From NCBI RefSeq assembly GCF_002149925.1, contig NZ_MSLT01000024.1, forward strand, positions 64,501 to 128,500: 64,000 nucleotides of DNA, read 5' to 3'. This document shows, in pieces, positions 29,106 through 40,400 of the stretch. Under the pieces are notes generated by a model, which searched no databases, was not told the origin of the DNA, and saw nothing but the letters and a program-made list of their open reading frames with translations. The translations under genes were made by a program, and so were the position numbers. The stretch comes from Thioflexithrix psekupsensis (GTDB lineage Bacteria; Pseudomonadota; Gammaproteobacteria; Beggiatoales; Beggiatoaceae). Within the stretch, counting starts at the first letter, position 1; each line of letters opens with the position of its first letter.

Positions 29106-29498
29106 GATTTGTTCCTTGAAAAGCTTTCTAAGGCGACTCTAAGCCTTGGTTGCAGCAACCTATCAGCACCAAGCATTCCACCCTGATACTCTGTGATACT
29201 AAAGATAAATCAGGCAAGTTTGACCTGATACTCTTTACCCTAATAACTTGATATTAAACAAGTAATCACGTATCCTTATCAGGATACTTCTTGTATGCTA
29301 TCACTGTATTTATACGATGTCAACAACCCGATCAGGCAAAACCCGACTGACTAAAACCTGCGATTTAATGCAGCGTTTGCACTATTCCATTCATACCGAA
29401 TTAGGCTATTATTCATTCTCAAAATTCCTGAAACTGAACAATGGCCGTTTCCTCATTTCCATATCACCTAATTCGCCACAAAAAAGGAAAACCCAATC
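29106..29498. other. Intergenic gap between small membrane protein and ggt gene
   Basis: 393 bases holding divergent promoters. Visible structure: an 11-bp direct repeat CCTGATACTCT (29182-29192 and 29224-29234) and a hairpin GTATCC-TTATCA-GGATAC (29270-29287). No gene: the open frame from 29317 has no ribosome site and only overlaps the start of the next gene in another frame. Confidence 0.5.
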
Positions 29499-31109
29499 AT
29501 GTCCTATTTTCAATCTCGTCGATCTGCGGTATTGGCGCGGCGGGGAGCGGTGGCGACCAGCCAACCACTTGCAGCACAAGCGGGCTTACAAATGCTGATG
29601 GCAGGGGGAAATGCTGTAGATGCGGCTGTGGCCGCCGCCGCGACGTTGGCAGTGGTTGAACCCATGTCAACAGGCTTGGGAGGGGACTTGTTTTGTCTGA
29701 TTTGGGACGCAAAAACTAAACAAGTCTATGCACTAAATAGCAGTGGCCGTGCGCCTGCCCATGCCGATCCAGAAGCAATGCGACGCAAAGGCTACCAAAA
29801 AATGCCCTTGTCAGGTGCAGATGTCGCCTGCTCTGTCACGGTACCGGGAACAGTCGCGGGCTGGGAAGCCGCATTGCGTCGTCATGGGCGCATGAGCTTT
29901 AAAGAGGTCTTACAACCTGCGATAATGTATGCCGAAACAGGCTTTCCCGTATCCGAATTAATCGCCACCATGTGGCAAGAAGCCGAAAGTAAATTGACCG
30001 CTTCGGTATCAGGACAGGAGTTATTGTACAACGGACGTGCGCCACGTTATGGTGATGTTGTTGTACTTTCAACACTGGCCAAAAGCCTGCGCCAACTCTA
30101 TGAAGGGGGCGCGGCCGCTTTTTATGAAGGCGAATTAGCGAGACAAGTGGCTGATTATGTACAAAAAAATGGCGGTTGGCTCACAGTTGACGATCTGCGC
30201 CAACATCAAGCCACGTGGGAAACACCGCTTAATATAGATTATCGCGGTACCACAGTATGGCAATGTCCACCGAATGGACAAGGTTTAACTGTACTTTCTG
30301 CGTTAAATTTATTACAACAATTTGATGTAAAAGATTTTCCTGCGCAAACTTCGGCGCGTTATCATTTATTAATTGAAATCATGCGGTTAGCTTTTGCCGA
30401 TGGTTTGCATTATATTACTGATCCGCGCACTGATCCCGTGCCAGTGGCTGCTTTGTTAGACAAAACGTATGCTAAAAATCGCGCTGCCTTGATCCATCCT
30501 GATCACGCGCTACAGAATGTCAGCTACGGCATTATTCCACCGTCGAGTGATACGATTTATGTCAGTGCAGTGGACAGCGAAGGTCATGCTTGCTCATTAA
30601 TTAATAGTACATTTCAAAGTTTTGGCAGTGGTTTAGTCGTACCAAAGACAGGAATTAGCTTACAAAATCGGGGCGCAGGATTTAACTTAATTGAGGGTCA
30701 TCCACGCTGTTTAGCCCCAGAAAAACGCCCTTATCACACCATTATTCCGGGAATGGCCACGAAAAATGGGGAATTTTACCTTAGTTTTGGCGTAATGGGC
30801 GCGTTTCAACAGCCACAAGGACAGTTGCAAGTGCTAAATCACTTGTTAGATGAAAAAATGGACATACAAGCGGCCTTAGATGCGCTACGATTTGGGATTG
30901 ATTTAGAGACAAATGTAATCCGTTTAGAGGCTGGTGTGCCACAAGAAATTGTGGATGGATTACAAAAAAGAGGGCATTGTGTGACTATTTTAGATGGTTG
31001 GCAACGTATGGAATTGGGCGGCGGACAAGCCATTATCCGCGATCCAGAAACTGGAGTATTGTTTGCGGGGTCTGAACCGCGCAAAGATGGCGCAGCCGTT
31101 GGCTTTTAA
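29499..31109 (+). CDS. Gamma-glutamyltransferase-family protein (cytoplasmic, YwrD-like)
   Basis: 536 residues. Ntn-hydrolase of the GGT family, which matures by self-cleavage before a Thr that becomes the nucleophile. Here the Thr is in SDTIYVSAVDSEGHACSLINS. Other family motifs: LMAGGNAVDAAVAAAATLAVVEP, GTVAGWEAAL, PPNGQGLTVL and a GFGVMG-like segment (LSFGVMGAFQQPQGQ). There is no signal peptide, unlike periplasmic Ggt, so it belongs to the cytoplasmic group, probably handling glutathione or gamma-glutamyl conjugates. A signalling gene follows after 10 bases. Confidence 0.9.
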   Translation: MSYFQSRRSAVLARRGAVATSQPLAAQAGLQMLMAGGNAVDAAVAAAATLAVVEPMSTGLGGDLFCLIWDAKTKQVYALNSSGRAPAHADPEAMRRKGYQKMPLSGADVACSVTVPGTVAGWEAALRRHGRMSFKEVLQPAIMYAETGFPVSELIATMWQEAESKLTASVSGQELLYNGRAPRYGDVVVLSTLAKSLRQLYEGGAAAFYEGELARQVADYVQKNGGWLTVDDLRQHQATWETPLNIDYRGTTVWQCPPNGQGLTVLSALNLLQQFDVKDFPAQTSARYHLLIEIMRLAFADGLHYITDPRTDPVPVAALLDKTYAKNRAALIHPDHALQNVSYGIIPPSSDTIYVSAVDSEGHACSLINSTFQSFGSGLVVPKTGISLQNRGAGFNLIEGHPRCLAPEKRPYHTIIPGMATKNGEFYLSFGVMGAFQQPQGQLQVLNHLLDEKMDIQAALDALRFGIDLETNVIRLEAGVPQEIVDGLQKRGHCVTILDGWQRMELGGGQAIIRDPETGVLFAGSEPRKDGAAVGF

Positions 31110-31119
31110 GGACTCATTT

Positions 31120-32274
31120 ATGCGTACTCTTGAAGTTGTGCAAACTGGCACATTACTCATTGTGGATGATGTGCCGAATAATTTGCGTTTATTGTTTGAT
31201 TATTTAAAACATTACCATTTTAAATTAAGAATTGCCCGCGATGGAGAAGACGCATTGCGACAAGTGGCATTAGCTCCGCCTGATTTGATTTTATTAGATG
31301 TGATGATGCCTGTTTTAGATGGTTTTGAAACCTGTCGCCGTTTAAAAGCCGATGAAAAAACCGCCCATATTCCTGTTATTTTCATGACCGCTTTAAATGA
31401 TACGGTAGATAAAATAAAAGGTTTTGAATTAGGCGCGGTGGATTATATCACTAAGCCATTTCATCCCGAAGAAGTATTAATGCGCATTAATACGCATTTA
31501 ACCTTGCAAAAATTGCAACGGGTATTGTTGCAAAAAAATCGACAATTGCAACAACAAAATGAAGAATTAGAAGCCTTTGCCCATACGGTGGCGCATGATT
31601 TAAAAAATCCATTGAGCAGTATTGTTAATTTTATTGGCGTACTTTCTGAGGATTATTTAGAACAATTTGATGGGCAAACCTTGCAATTATTAAAGATGAT
31701 TGAGCAAGAAAGTTTGCGCAGTTTTGACATTATTGATGCGCTGTTATTATTAGCCAGTACGCGCCGACGCGATATTGAAATGAATTTGCTCAATATGTCT
31801 AGCATTATGCGTCGAGTGCAGCAACATTTAGCCCCAATGATTGCCGAATATCACGCCCATATTATTTATCCCAATGAATGGCCATTAAGTAAAGGATTTG
31901 CCCCTTGGGTTGAGGAAATTTGGACAAATTATATGAGTAATGCCATTAAATATGGTGGACGGCCGCCCATCGTTGAGATTGGAGCTGAAGCCCAGCCGGA
32001 CAAAAATCGAGCGTATTTTTGGGTGAAAGACAATGGTGAAGGATTAAACATGGCCGCCCAGCAAAAATTGTTTACTCCCTTCACGCGCATTGGTCAATCA
32101 GGGATTGAAGGTCATGGCTTAGGCCTATCTATTGTACAACGTATAGTAGAACGATTTGGCGGTGAAGTGGGCGTGATCAGCACACCGGGCGAGGGCAGTA
32201 CTTTTTTCTTTACTTTACCGATCCGTGATTCGGTTTCTTTAGAATCAGGCGAAATGGACGCATTAAATGAATAG
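31120..32274 (+). CDS. Response regulator-histidine kinase fusion protein
   Basis: 384 residues from the ATG at 31120, which follows AAGGA at good spacing; an earlier in-frame start at 30994 lies inside the GGT gene. A receiver domain comes first (LLIVDDVPNN, phospho-Asp about 60 in LILLDVMMP, Lys in DYITKPF), then a coiled coil, an H-box AHTVAHDLKNPLSSI and an HATPase domain with N-box (NYMSNAIKYGG), DNGEGL and GHGLGLSIV. Cytoplasmic, with no sensor domain: input must arrive through its receiver. It overlaps the MoxR gene by 8 bases. Confidence 0.93.
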   Translation: MRTLEVVQTGTLLIVDDVPNNLRLLFDYLKHYHFKLRIARDGEDALRQVALAPPDLILLDVMMPVLDGFETCRRLKADEKTAHIPVIFMTALNDTVDKIKGFELGAVDYITKPFHPEEVLMRINTHLTLQKLQRVLLQKNRQLQQQNEELEAFAHTVAHDLKNPLSSIVNFIGVLSEDYLEQFDGQTLQLLKMIEQESLRSFDIIDALLLLASTRRRDIEMNLLNMSSIMRRVQQHLAPMIAEYHAHIIYPNEWPLSKGFAPWVEEIWTNYMSNAIKYGGRPPIVEIGAEAQPDKNRAYFWVKDNGEGLNMAAQQKLFTPFTRIGQSGIEGHGLGLSIVQRIVERFGGEVGVISTPGEGSTFFFTLPIRDSVSLESGEMDALNE

Positions 32275-33187
32275 CACACATCCTATTTTAGAAAAATTAA
32301 TTCAACAAATAACGAGCGTTATTTTAGGTAAAGAACAACAAATTCGTTTGGTGTTGACTTGTTTATTAGCGCGAGGTCATGTATTAATTGAAGACTTACC
32401 GGGGGTGGGAAAAACCACATTGGCTCATGCGCTGGCAAAAGCAATGGGCGTGAGTTTTCAACGCATTCAATTTACCAGTGATTTATTGCCTGCGGACATT
32501 ATTGGGGTTTCTATTTTTGATAAAAATTCGGCTGAATTTAAATTTCACATTGGCCCGATTTTCGCGCAAATGGTACTCGCTGATGAAGTGAATCGTGCGA
32601 CACCGAAAACCCAAAGCGCGTTATTAGAAGCGATGGAAGAACATCAAGTGACGGTGGATGGTGTTAGTCATGTCTTACCTTCGCCTTTTTTTGTATTAGC
32701 TACGCAAAATCCATTGCACCAAATTGGTACATTTCCTTTGCCTGAATCGCAATTAGATCGCTTTATGATGTGCTTGGCTTTGGGTTATCCCGATGCGCGC
32801 ACCGAGCGGGATTTATTGCGCGGACAGGATCGGCGGGATTTAATTGAAAAAATACAACCTGTGATTGCCTTAGACGAATTTGTGGCATTGCAAAAAAACG
32901 TGCCACAAATTCACGTGTCAGATGCCACTTTAGATTACATTCAGGCTTTATTGGCATACAGTCGTGAATCACCGCGTTATCGTTATGGGCTTTCTCCGCG
33001 GGCGGGTTTGGCTTTGTTGCACAGTGGCCAAGCGTGGGCTTTGCTGCATGGACGTGATTATGTTTTACCAGAAGACATACAAACTATTTTGCCCGGTGTG
33101 GTGACACATCGTCTGGTCAGTTCGTTAGAACTACGTGAGGGACAATCTATTGTTGATCCGTTATTAACAGAAGTGGCGATTCCTTGA
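32267..33187 (+). CDS. MoxR-family AAA+ ATPase
   Basis: 306 residues. Walker A in LIEDLPGVGKTTLAHALA, Walker B in MVLADEVNRATPKTQSALLEAMEE, sensor and arginine finger region FPLPESQLDRFMM, lid with SPRAGLALL. MoxR ATPases act as chaperones for maturation of metal- or cofactor-enzymes, usually together with DUF58 and VWA proteins. None of these partners follows here. The overlap with the kinase gene suggests joint regulation. Confidence 0.92.
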   Translation: MNSTHPILEKLIQQITSVILGKEQQIRLVLTCLLARGHVLIEDLPGVGKTTLAHALAKAMGVSFQRIQFTSDLLPADIIGVSIFDKNSAEFKFHIGPIFAQMVLADEVNRATPKTQSALLEAMEEHQVTVDGVSHVLPSPFFVLATQNPLHQIGTFPLPESQLDRFMMCLALGYPDARTERDLLRGQDRRDLIEKIQPVIALDEFVALQKNVPQIHVSDATLDYIQALLAYSRESPRYRYGLSPRAGLALLHSGQAWALLHGRDYVLPEDIQTILPGVVTHRLVSSLELREGQSIVDPLLTEVAIP

Positions 33188-33313
33188 TTTGGGATACATA
33201 ATAACGTATTTTAAGTAATGCGAATGACCACGGTGAGCGCGTCAAAATGATTGGATTAGCTCAGGCAATCGCTTAAAATAGGTGCTAATTCATTTTAAAA
33301 ACAGGAAATAAAA

Positions 33314-34162
33314 ATGACTCATTGGTTAATGCGTACTCGTGAATTTTGGCGACGAGATCAGGTATTTGATTTTATGTTGCCTCCGTTGCAATCTCGTGAA
33401 TTAGATTTATCCCACGGAATTGTTTTATATTTGGAAAATGTCACTGTTAGTTTTGACGGATTTAAGGCGTTAAATAATTTAAATTTATATGTGAATAGCG
33501 GAGAATTGCGCTGCATTATTGGGGCAAATGGTGCGGGTAAAACGACGATGATGGATGTCATCACAGGGAAAACACGACCAGATACAGGATCGGTTTTTTT
33601 CGGGCAACGCATTGATTTAACAAAGTATAATGAGTCAGAAATTGCTGCTGCGGGAATTGGGCGCAAATTTCAAAAACCTACGGTATTTGAAAATCACACG
33701 GTATTAGAAAATTTAGAGTTGGCTTTGCAAGCGAATAAAACCACTTTTGCCACTTTATTTGCTCGCCTTAATGCAGAACAACGGGATCGTATTGATGAGG
33801 TATTAAAAATTATTGGTTTAACCGACCAAGTGTACTTGCGAGCAGGACTGTTATCGCATGGACAAAAACAATGGTTAGAAATCGGTATGTTGTTGGTGCA
33901 AAATCCTTATTTATTATTAGTGGATGAACCCGTTGCTGGCATGACGCAACAGGAAATTGAACGGACTGCGGAGTTATTGTTGTCGCTGGCTGAAAAACAC
34001 TCAGTTGTAGTTGTAGAACACGACATGGTTTTTGTGCGCTCAATCGCGCGCACCGTTACAGTGCTACATGAAGGCAGTGTGTTGGCAGAGGGGAAAATGG
34101 ATGAAATTCAAAATAATCCTAAAGTCATTGAAGTGTATTTGGGTTCAGAACTCACTGCATAA
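33314..34162 (+). CDS. urtD: Urea ABC transporter ATP-binding protein UrtD (orphan)
   Basis: 282 residues. Branched-chain amino acid/urea-type ABC ATPase: Walker A IGANGAGKTTMMDVITGKTRPD, the UrtD-like GRKFQKPTVFENHTVLENLEL, an LSHGQKQWLEIGMLL signature (degenerate, SHGQ rather than SGGQ), and Walker B LLLVDEPVAGMTQQE, the MT(x)QE motif typical of UrtD. The N-terminal extension is also UrtD-like. No urtA, B, C or E lies in the window, so the gene is separated from its usual operon. Confidence 0.82.
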   Translation: MTHWLMRTREFWRRDQVFDFMLPPLQSRELDLSHGIVLYLENVTVSFDGFKALNNLNLYVNSGELRCIIGANGAGKTTMMDVITGKTRPDTGSVFFGQRIDLTKYNESEIAAAGIGRKFQKPTVFENHTVLENLELALQANKTTFATLFARLNAEQRDRIDEVLKIIGLTDQVYLRAGLLSHGQKQWLEIGMLLVQNPYLLLVDEPVAGMTQQEIERTAELLLSLAEKHSVVVVEHDMVFVRSIARTVTVLHEGSVLAEGKMDEIQNNPKVIEVYLGSELTA

Positions 34163-34208
34163 CTCTCTGTCATCTTTTTGGTAGTCCACTCTAACGAAAA
34201 TAATGTTG

Positions 34209-34291
34209 ATTCTTGCAAGTCGTTTATTTTAAGTCAGTTTTTTATTTCTTAATTCTGAAAATCCTAAAATTCTGTAAATTCTGATTCAGAC
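34209..34291. repeat. CTGAATCAGAATTTACAG repeat, right half
   Basis: The 83 bases from ATTCTTGCAAGTCGTTTATT to the inverted end CTGATTCAGAC align with 51549-51631 with few changes, including AATTCTGAAAATCCT and AATTCTGTAAATTCTG. It lies in the gap between urtD and the megasynthase. Confidence 0.65.
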
Positions 34292-34390
34292 AGAAAAATT
34301 TTATAAATGGCTTAATTTTGGTATACTTGGTTATTTGTTAGGTAAAATGGATGATACTTTACTGAGACTCGACGTGGCACGTCGTCGCGG

Positions 34391-34414
34391 CGTTCCCACA
34401 AACTGGTGGGAACG
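34391..34414. repeat. REP-like hairpin (CGTTCCCAC)
   Basis: Perfect 9-bp arms CGTTCCCAC (34391-34399) and GTGGGAACG (34406-34414), six-base loop. It is 40 bases past the stop of the leftward megasynthase and may help end its transcript. Related to 1064-1092 and 28629-28740. Confidence 0.6.
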
Positions 34415-34454
34415 AGACAAACAAAAAGCGATGTTACTTTTTAATGCGTTGCTC

Positions 34455-37400
34455 TTAGTTTCTATCCCCTCTCCGCTCCATTTCTCGCATCATCGCTTGG
34501 GCTAATTCGTCTAAATGCGGTTGCTCAAATAAACTCAAATGAAAACCTGAAATTAAACACACTTCGCTGCCTTTTTCTCCTAATGCGGCGTAATCTGGTG
34601 CGTGTTCGGGTAAAATTTCTTCTGACAAAAAGAAAGTGATTTGTCCCGGATAAGGCGTAATGCGATAAGCTGAACGTGCCGCTTCAAAACGTCGAATAAA
34701 CGCGATAATTTTTAATTCTTGCGGCAATTTTTGTTCTGCTTTATTTTTCCCCATGAATCGCTGAGAGAGTTTAATTAATAAACGCTTCATAATCAGGCTA
34801 AAATTAAAGCGCGTGCGTAATTTATGCAGCCCATAGCGTAACAGGCCAAAACGTTTCACATTCGCCGCATGTCGCGCCCAACGCCGTTGTCGCCATTTAA
34901 AGAAATCAATCACGCCAAAAAACGCAATCGGCTCTCCCAATTCGCTCAAATGATGCACCACCGCCATCGCAATGCGCGCATCGCCACAATATGCCCCAAT
35001 AAAATAAGGCCCTGTGGCTTGAATTTGCTTCATTTCTTTGACAAAACGCTGGGCAACGACCTGCATGGTTAATTCATCTTCAGGCATATCTTGAAAGGCA
35101 AAAATATTTAAACCATAAAACGGTTGTTCACTGCCCATTGCATTAGACAAAGCCCGCGCATAATGCGGCGCACTGAGAAAAAATAACGGGGGATTCTTAC
35201 CCGACGTTTGCACCGCTTGAATTGCGGTTAATTCCTGTTTAGATTCTCCACCCATTGCTGCGGCTAATCCTGCAATAGTTGGCGTTTGAAATAATAAACT
35301 GAGTGAGGCTTTTTGTCCTGTTTGCTTTTCAATATGCGACATTAAGCGCAATGCCAACATGGAATGTCCACCCAAATCAAAAAAGTTATCATGAACGCCA
35401 ATTGCATCTCGATTTAACACTTTAGACCACGCGGCCGCCAATTGTTTTTCTAACAACGTGCGCGGCGCAACAACTTCTGATTTAACAAGGGATAACACGG
35501 GATCGGGTAAAGCAGCACGGTTTACTTTTCCATTGGCATTTAAGGGCAAACGCGCTAAAGAAACATAAGCCACAGGAATCATATAATCAGGTAATTGCAA
35601 GCGTAATTGTCGCGTTAATTCCGCCTCATCTAACGACTGTCCTGATTGCGGCACGAGATAAGCGACTAATTGCCGCTCTTCACTGCCTTGAATTAAGCGA
35701 TAATCCACCACGATTTCTTCAATATCATTGCGCATGCGCAAACGGCTTTCAATTTCGCCCAATTCCACCCGAAAACCACGAATTTTAACTTGATTGTCAA
35801 TACGCCCTAAAAACAGCACACGGCCATCCGCGAGATAATAACCCGCATCACCGGTGCGATAAAGGCGATCTTCTCGCGTTTTTTCCTCACTGCGAAATGG
35901 ATTCAATAAGAAACGTTGCGCCGTTTGCTCTTCGTCTAAATAACCCAGACTTAAATAGGGCGAACGAATATAAATTTCCCCGCGTTCTCCCACGCCTGCT
36001 AATTGTCCATTCGCTGTTAAAATTAATAATTGCACGCCATCAATACCATAACCCAAAGGCGCGTTTTCATACTCTGCATTATCTAAATGATAAAGGCTCA
36101 TTAATTGCGGCGTTTCCGTTGCACCATAACCGTTAAAACACTGCGCATTCGGCGCGATTTGACGAAATTGATTGAGCGCATGACGACTCAAACGATCCCC
36201 GCCAAAAACCACGTGTTTTAAAGAGATTAAAGGCGTTGTTGCGGTCAAACTCAATACATCAGCCATAGCAGGCGTTAAATGACTGACCGTAATGTGATGA
36301 GAATGAATCCAATTTGCCAACGGTTCTAATTGCGCTAATTCATCAGGATATGGAATATAAACACAAGCCCCACAATAATAAGCCGTAAACATATCGCGCA
36401 ATAAGGGATCATGTGCCAATCCCGATATTAAACTAAATCGATCATCGGCATTAAAACCAAAACTTTTCACATACCAATCAAAGAAATGCGATAACGGATA
36501 ATGCGCGCCTAAAATGGCTTTAGGTTCTCCCGTCGATCCCGTGGTAAAAGCGACATAAGCCACATCATGCGCTTTGGCTTTAGGCGAAATCGCTAATAAA
36601 TCGTTTTCTGTGATGCTAATAGAGGCGTTTAATAAATCGGGTAATTGATAAATAGAAACGGATAAGTTTTTTAATTCAACGGGACAATCTGGCGTTAAAA
36701 GAAGCAGCGAATGAATTCGTGCGGTTTTAGCGAATTGTGCCAAGCGTTGTGGTGGATAATGGGGATTTAAAATGGTAAAAGCTGCGCCACAATGCCAAAT
36801 TCCCAACAGCGCGGCGACAAACCACGGACTGCGATCCCCGTAAACTGCAACCACCTCATTTTGTGCCACGCCTGCCTGCCGCAAAGCCGCAGCGAGACGG
36901 CAAACATTGCCCCACAAGGTGCGATAATCCCACGTTTCGCCTAAGCCCACTAAAGCAAAATGTGCTGGAGATTGCGCGGCTTGCGTCGCCAATTGATCCA
37001 ACACCGTGGGCAAATACACGCATGGCAACGGCATTCGCGGGTCAGGTAAACGGGCGTGTGGCGTGCGCAAACTGTATTCATGTAAACGCGCTTCTGGATG
37101 AGCCACCACTTGCGTCAATAAATGGTGATACTGTTGCAAGAATTCGACAATACGAGTGGCTTCGTACAAATCAGGATTATAAACCAATCGCAATTCAATC
37201 CCATTAACCGTTTCTTTGACATATAAAGTAATGTCGAATTTAGACAAAGTATTAGCGGTGGGAATGTATTCAATTTGCACATCGGCACTGTCAAAATGTG
37301 CCGCTTCCAAATTCAACATATTAAACCAAATTTGAAAAATGGGCGTATAGCTTAAATTCCGTTGAGGTTGCAACACTTCGACGATTTTCTCAAAAGGCAC

Positions 37401-40400
37401 TTCCTCATGGTTATAGGCTTCGATGGCTAATTGTTGTACTTTTTGTAAAACTTGAGTAAAAGTCAACTGATCCGCGCTACAATCTGGCACAATACTGTCC
37501 AGCGGCGTACGTAGTGCAATAGTGTCAATAAAAAAGCCGACCAATTTTTCCAATTGCGGGTGTGAACGCCCAGCCGACGGCATCCCGATGACCAAATCAC
37601 TTTGTCCGCTATAACGGTATAACAATACTTGAAACGCACTAAACAGCGTCATAAACAAAGTGACACCCGCTTGACGACTGCTTTGTTGTAGCGCATTGCT
37701 CAAGGTTTTAGGTAAAACAAGTTGTTCTTCTGTCCCGTGATAAGTTTGAATCGCAGGGCGTGGGCGATCTGTGGGTAGGGTAGATAAAATAGGCGCATTA
37801 GCCAATTGCCGCTGCCAATAAGCTAATTTTTGATCTAAAACTTCGCCTTGCAAATAAGCCCGCTGCCATAAAGTATAATCGGCATAATCAATAGTTAATT
37901 CAGGTAAATCAATGGCTTTCCCTTGACGCAACGCGCCATAACATTGAAACAATTCATGACACAATAAACGAATTGACCAGCCATCAGAAATAATATGGTG
38001 CATGGTCAACAATAATTGATGCCGTTCATCCGCCAATTGCACCCAATGTAAATATAATAACGGGGGCGCATTTAAATGAAATAAATGTTCAGCCGCTTGA
38101 TGCTTTAATGTGTCTAAAATAGAATCCACATTTTTTTCTAATCGCAAATCACTATAATCAAAAGAACATTGACGACAATGCGGATCAATAAATTGATAAG
38201 GCATTTGTTCGGCATCGGTGCGAAATGCGGTGCGTAAAATCGCATGGCGTTGCAATAAAGTATTTAAGCTGCTTTGTAAATCATAACGGTCTAAATGGCC
38301 GTGAATATCTAATAACACATGAATGTTATAAGCGGCGGTTTGTCCTTCTAATTGTTCCAAAAACCATAAGCGTTGTTGGGCAAAAGAAAGTGGAATTTTA
38401 TCAATAGCTTGTTCGCGTTTCTCAATAAGTTGTCGTGCGGTGTCATTGTTTAATGTGCGGCATTTTTCGGCTAATTTGGCAATGGTTGGATTTTCAAATA
38501 ACACCCGTTGCGGCAAGTTAATGCCCAAGGTTTTGTGCAAACGGAACATGATTTGTGTGGCTAATAAAGAATGGCCACCCAATTCAAAAAAGTTATCATG
38601 AATGCCTAAGCCATAAGTGTCTAAAATAGTTTCCCAAATTTGCGCAATTTGTTGTTCTAATTCATCGCGGGCGTACATTTTTTGTCCGCGTTGCGATTGA
38701 CTTAACCAACGGCTTAATTGGGCGCGATCAATGTGCTGATCGGGTTCTAATAAGGGCAAACGCTCAAAATGACGAATATCACAGGAAGTATTTTGTCCAA
38801 ATGGGTCTGGAATCATTAACTTAGCGGCATATTGTCGCAAGGCGGATAATTTGACTTGTCCCGATACAGCCGCGGTCAAATGCAGTACAGATTCAGCAGG
38901 ATGTTGTACATGTTGCCGTAACCAAGCGTTATAACCGTCTAAACCCACCGTTAAATAGGGCTGATCGTGTAACAAACCGATGCGCAAAGAAGTCAAGCCT
39001 TGCGTCGTACTTAATGTGTGATAGCCTCGCGCACGCGACACTTCCCGCAATTGATAAGCGCGATCCTGCCCGACTTCTTCCCAAATACTCCAACCAAAAC
39101 AATAACTTTTGCGATTTTTTTGGCGTTGATATTGGGCGAAATGGTCTAAAAAGCCATTCGCCGCCGCATACGCACCCATGTTGTACGTGCCTAAGACGCT
39201 GGAAACAGAGGAAAAATGAATAAAAATAGCCTCTGGCCGCGTTTGTAATAACTGATCTAACACCCATGTGCCTTGTACTTTGGGGCGTAGCATCGCGGCT
39301 AAAGTGTCAGACGTTTCCTCCGTGATCAAGGCTTGATGTGTGACACGCGCCAAATGAATCACGCCTGCCAGTGGCGTTTGCCAGTGTTGTTCTAAGTCAT
39401 TGATAGTATGGTTTAATTTTTCAAAATCCGTGATGTCTGCGGCTAAATAACGAATTTCTCCGGCCAACGCTTCCAAGTCTTGTAATAAGGCCAGTTTTTT
39501 TCCAACGGGTTGATTTTGTTCAATAATCCCTTGCCATTCCGCTCGCGGTGGTAATGCGGTGCGCCCGATTAAGAGTAATCGTGCTTTGTAATCCATTAAT
39601 AATAAGCGCGCCAAAGCCACGCCAATATCGCCCAAACCGCCGCTGATCAGGTAAAAACCACCAGAGACCAATGGCATGGTTTTCTTGGTTTCCTGATTTA
39701 AATCAACCGCTTGCAAACGAGACACATAACGGATTCCCTTACGCCACACCAGTCGTACATCAAGGCTGTGGTGTTGAATTTCTTGTTGTAAGGCGTGTAA
39801 ATTTCCTGTTAAATCAGCAGGTAACAAATCGAGATGCCGCGCTTGGATTCTCGGTTGTTCATGGTTGACCGTTTTTAGCCACGCATCCAACATGCCGCGT
39901 TGCGGGGCAGATAACAGATCATCAGGTAGCACGGATTCGCTGTAACTGCTATAACAAATCAGTTGTAAAGTTTGATCAGAATCGGGATTCTGCGCTAACC
40001 ATTGTTTTACGCCATGTAGTAAGCTATTCAAGCCCAGTGCTTGCACCTTGTGCCAATCGTCGCTGTTTTGAATGACGGGAGCTTGTTCTGTGTATTGCCA
40101 ACCGTGGAGCCAATACGTGTGCAGGATTGATGAGGGAATGTGGGCAAATAACTGGTGATAATCCGCGACATTATCGGGATTAATACGGTAATAATTCTCG
40201 GCGAGAATTTGAAAAGATTCACCTTTTTCTACTTGAATGATTAGCGCATTATTATCACAAGTTTTAATAAAAGATTGCGCTAAACCGCACTCGTCATTAA
40301 AGCATAAATAAAGCGTTTTCTCTGCGGCGATGGGTTCAATTTTTTGCGCCGATGGCAATTGATACGCCTGCCAATTCAGCCGATAAAACCACGCGGGCAA

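Noticed and set aside
29317-29598. 93-codon frame overlapping the start of the gamma-glutamyltransferase gene
   Set aside because: The overlap is out of frame with a clear conserved gene and there is no ribosome site.
38929-39267. Long minus-strand frame in another phase inside the megasynthase gene
   Set aside because: Out-of-frame shadow of the KR region; low complexity and no start signal.
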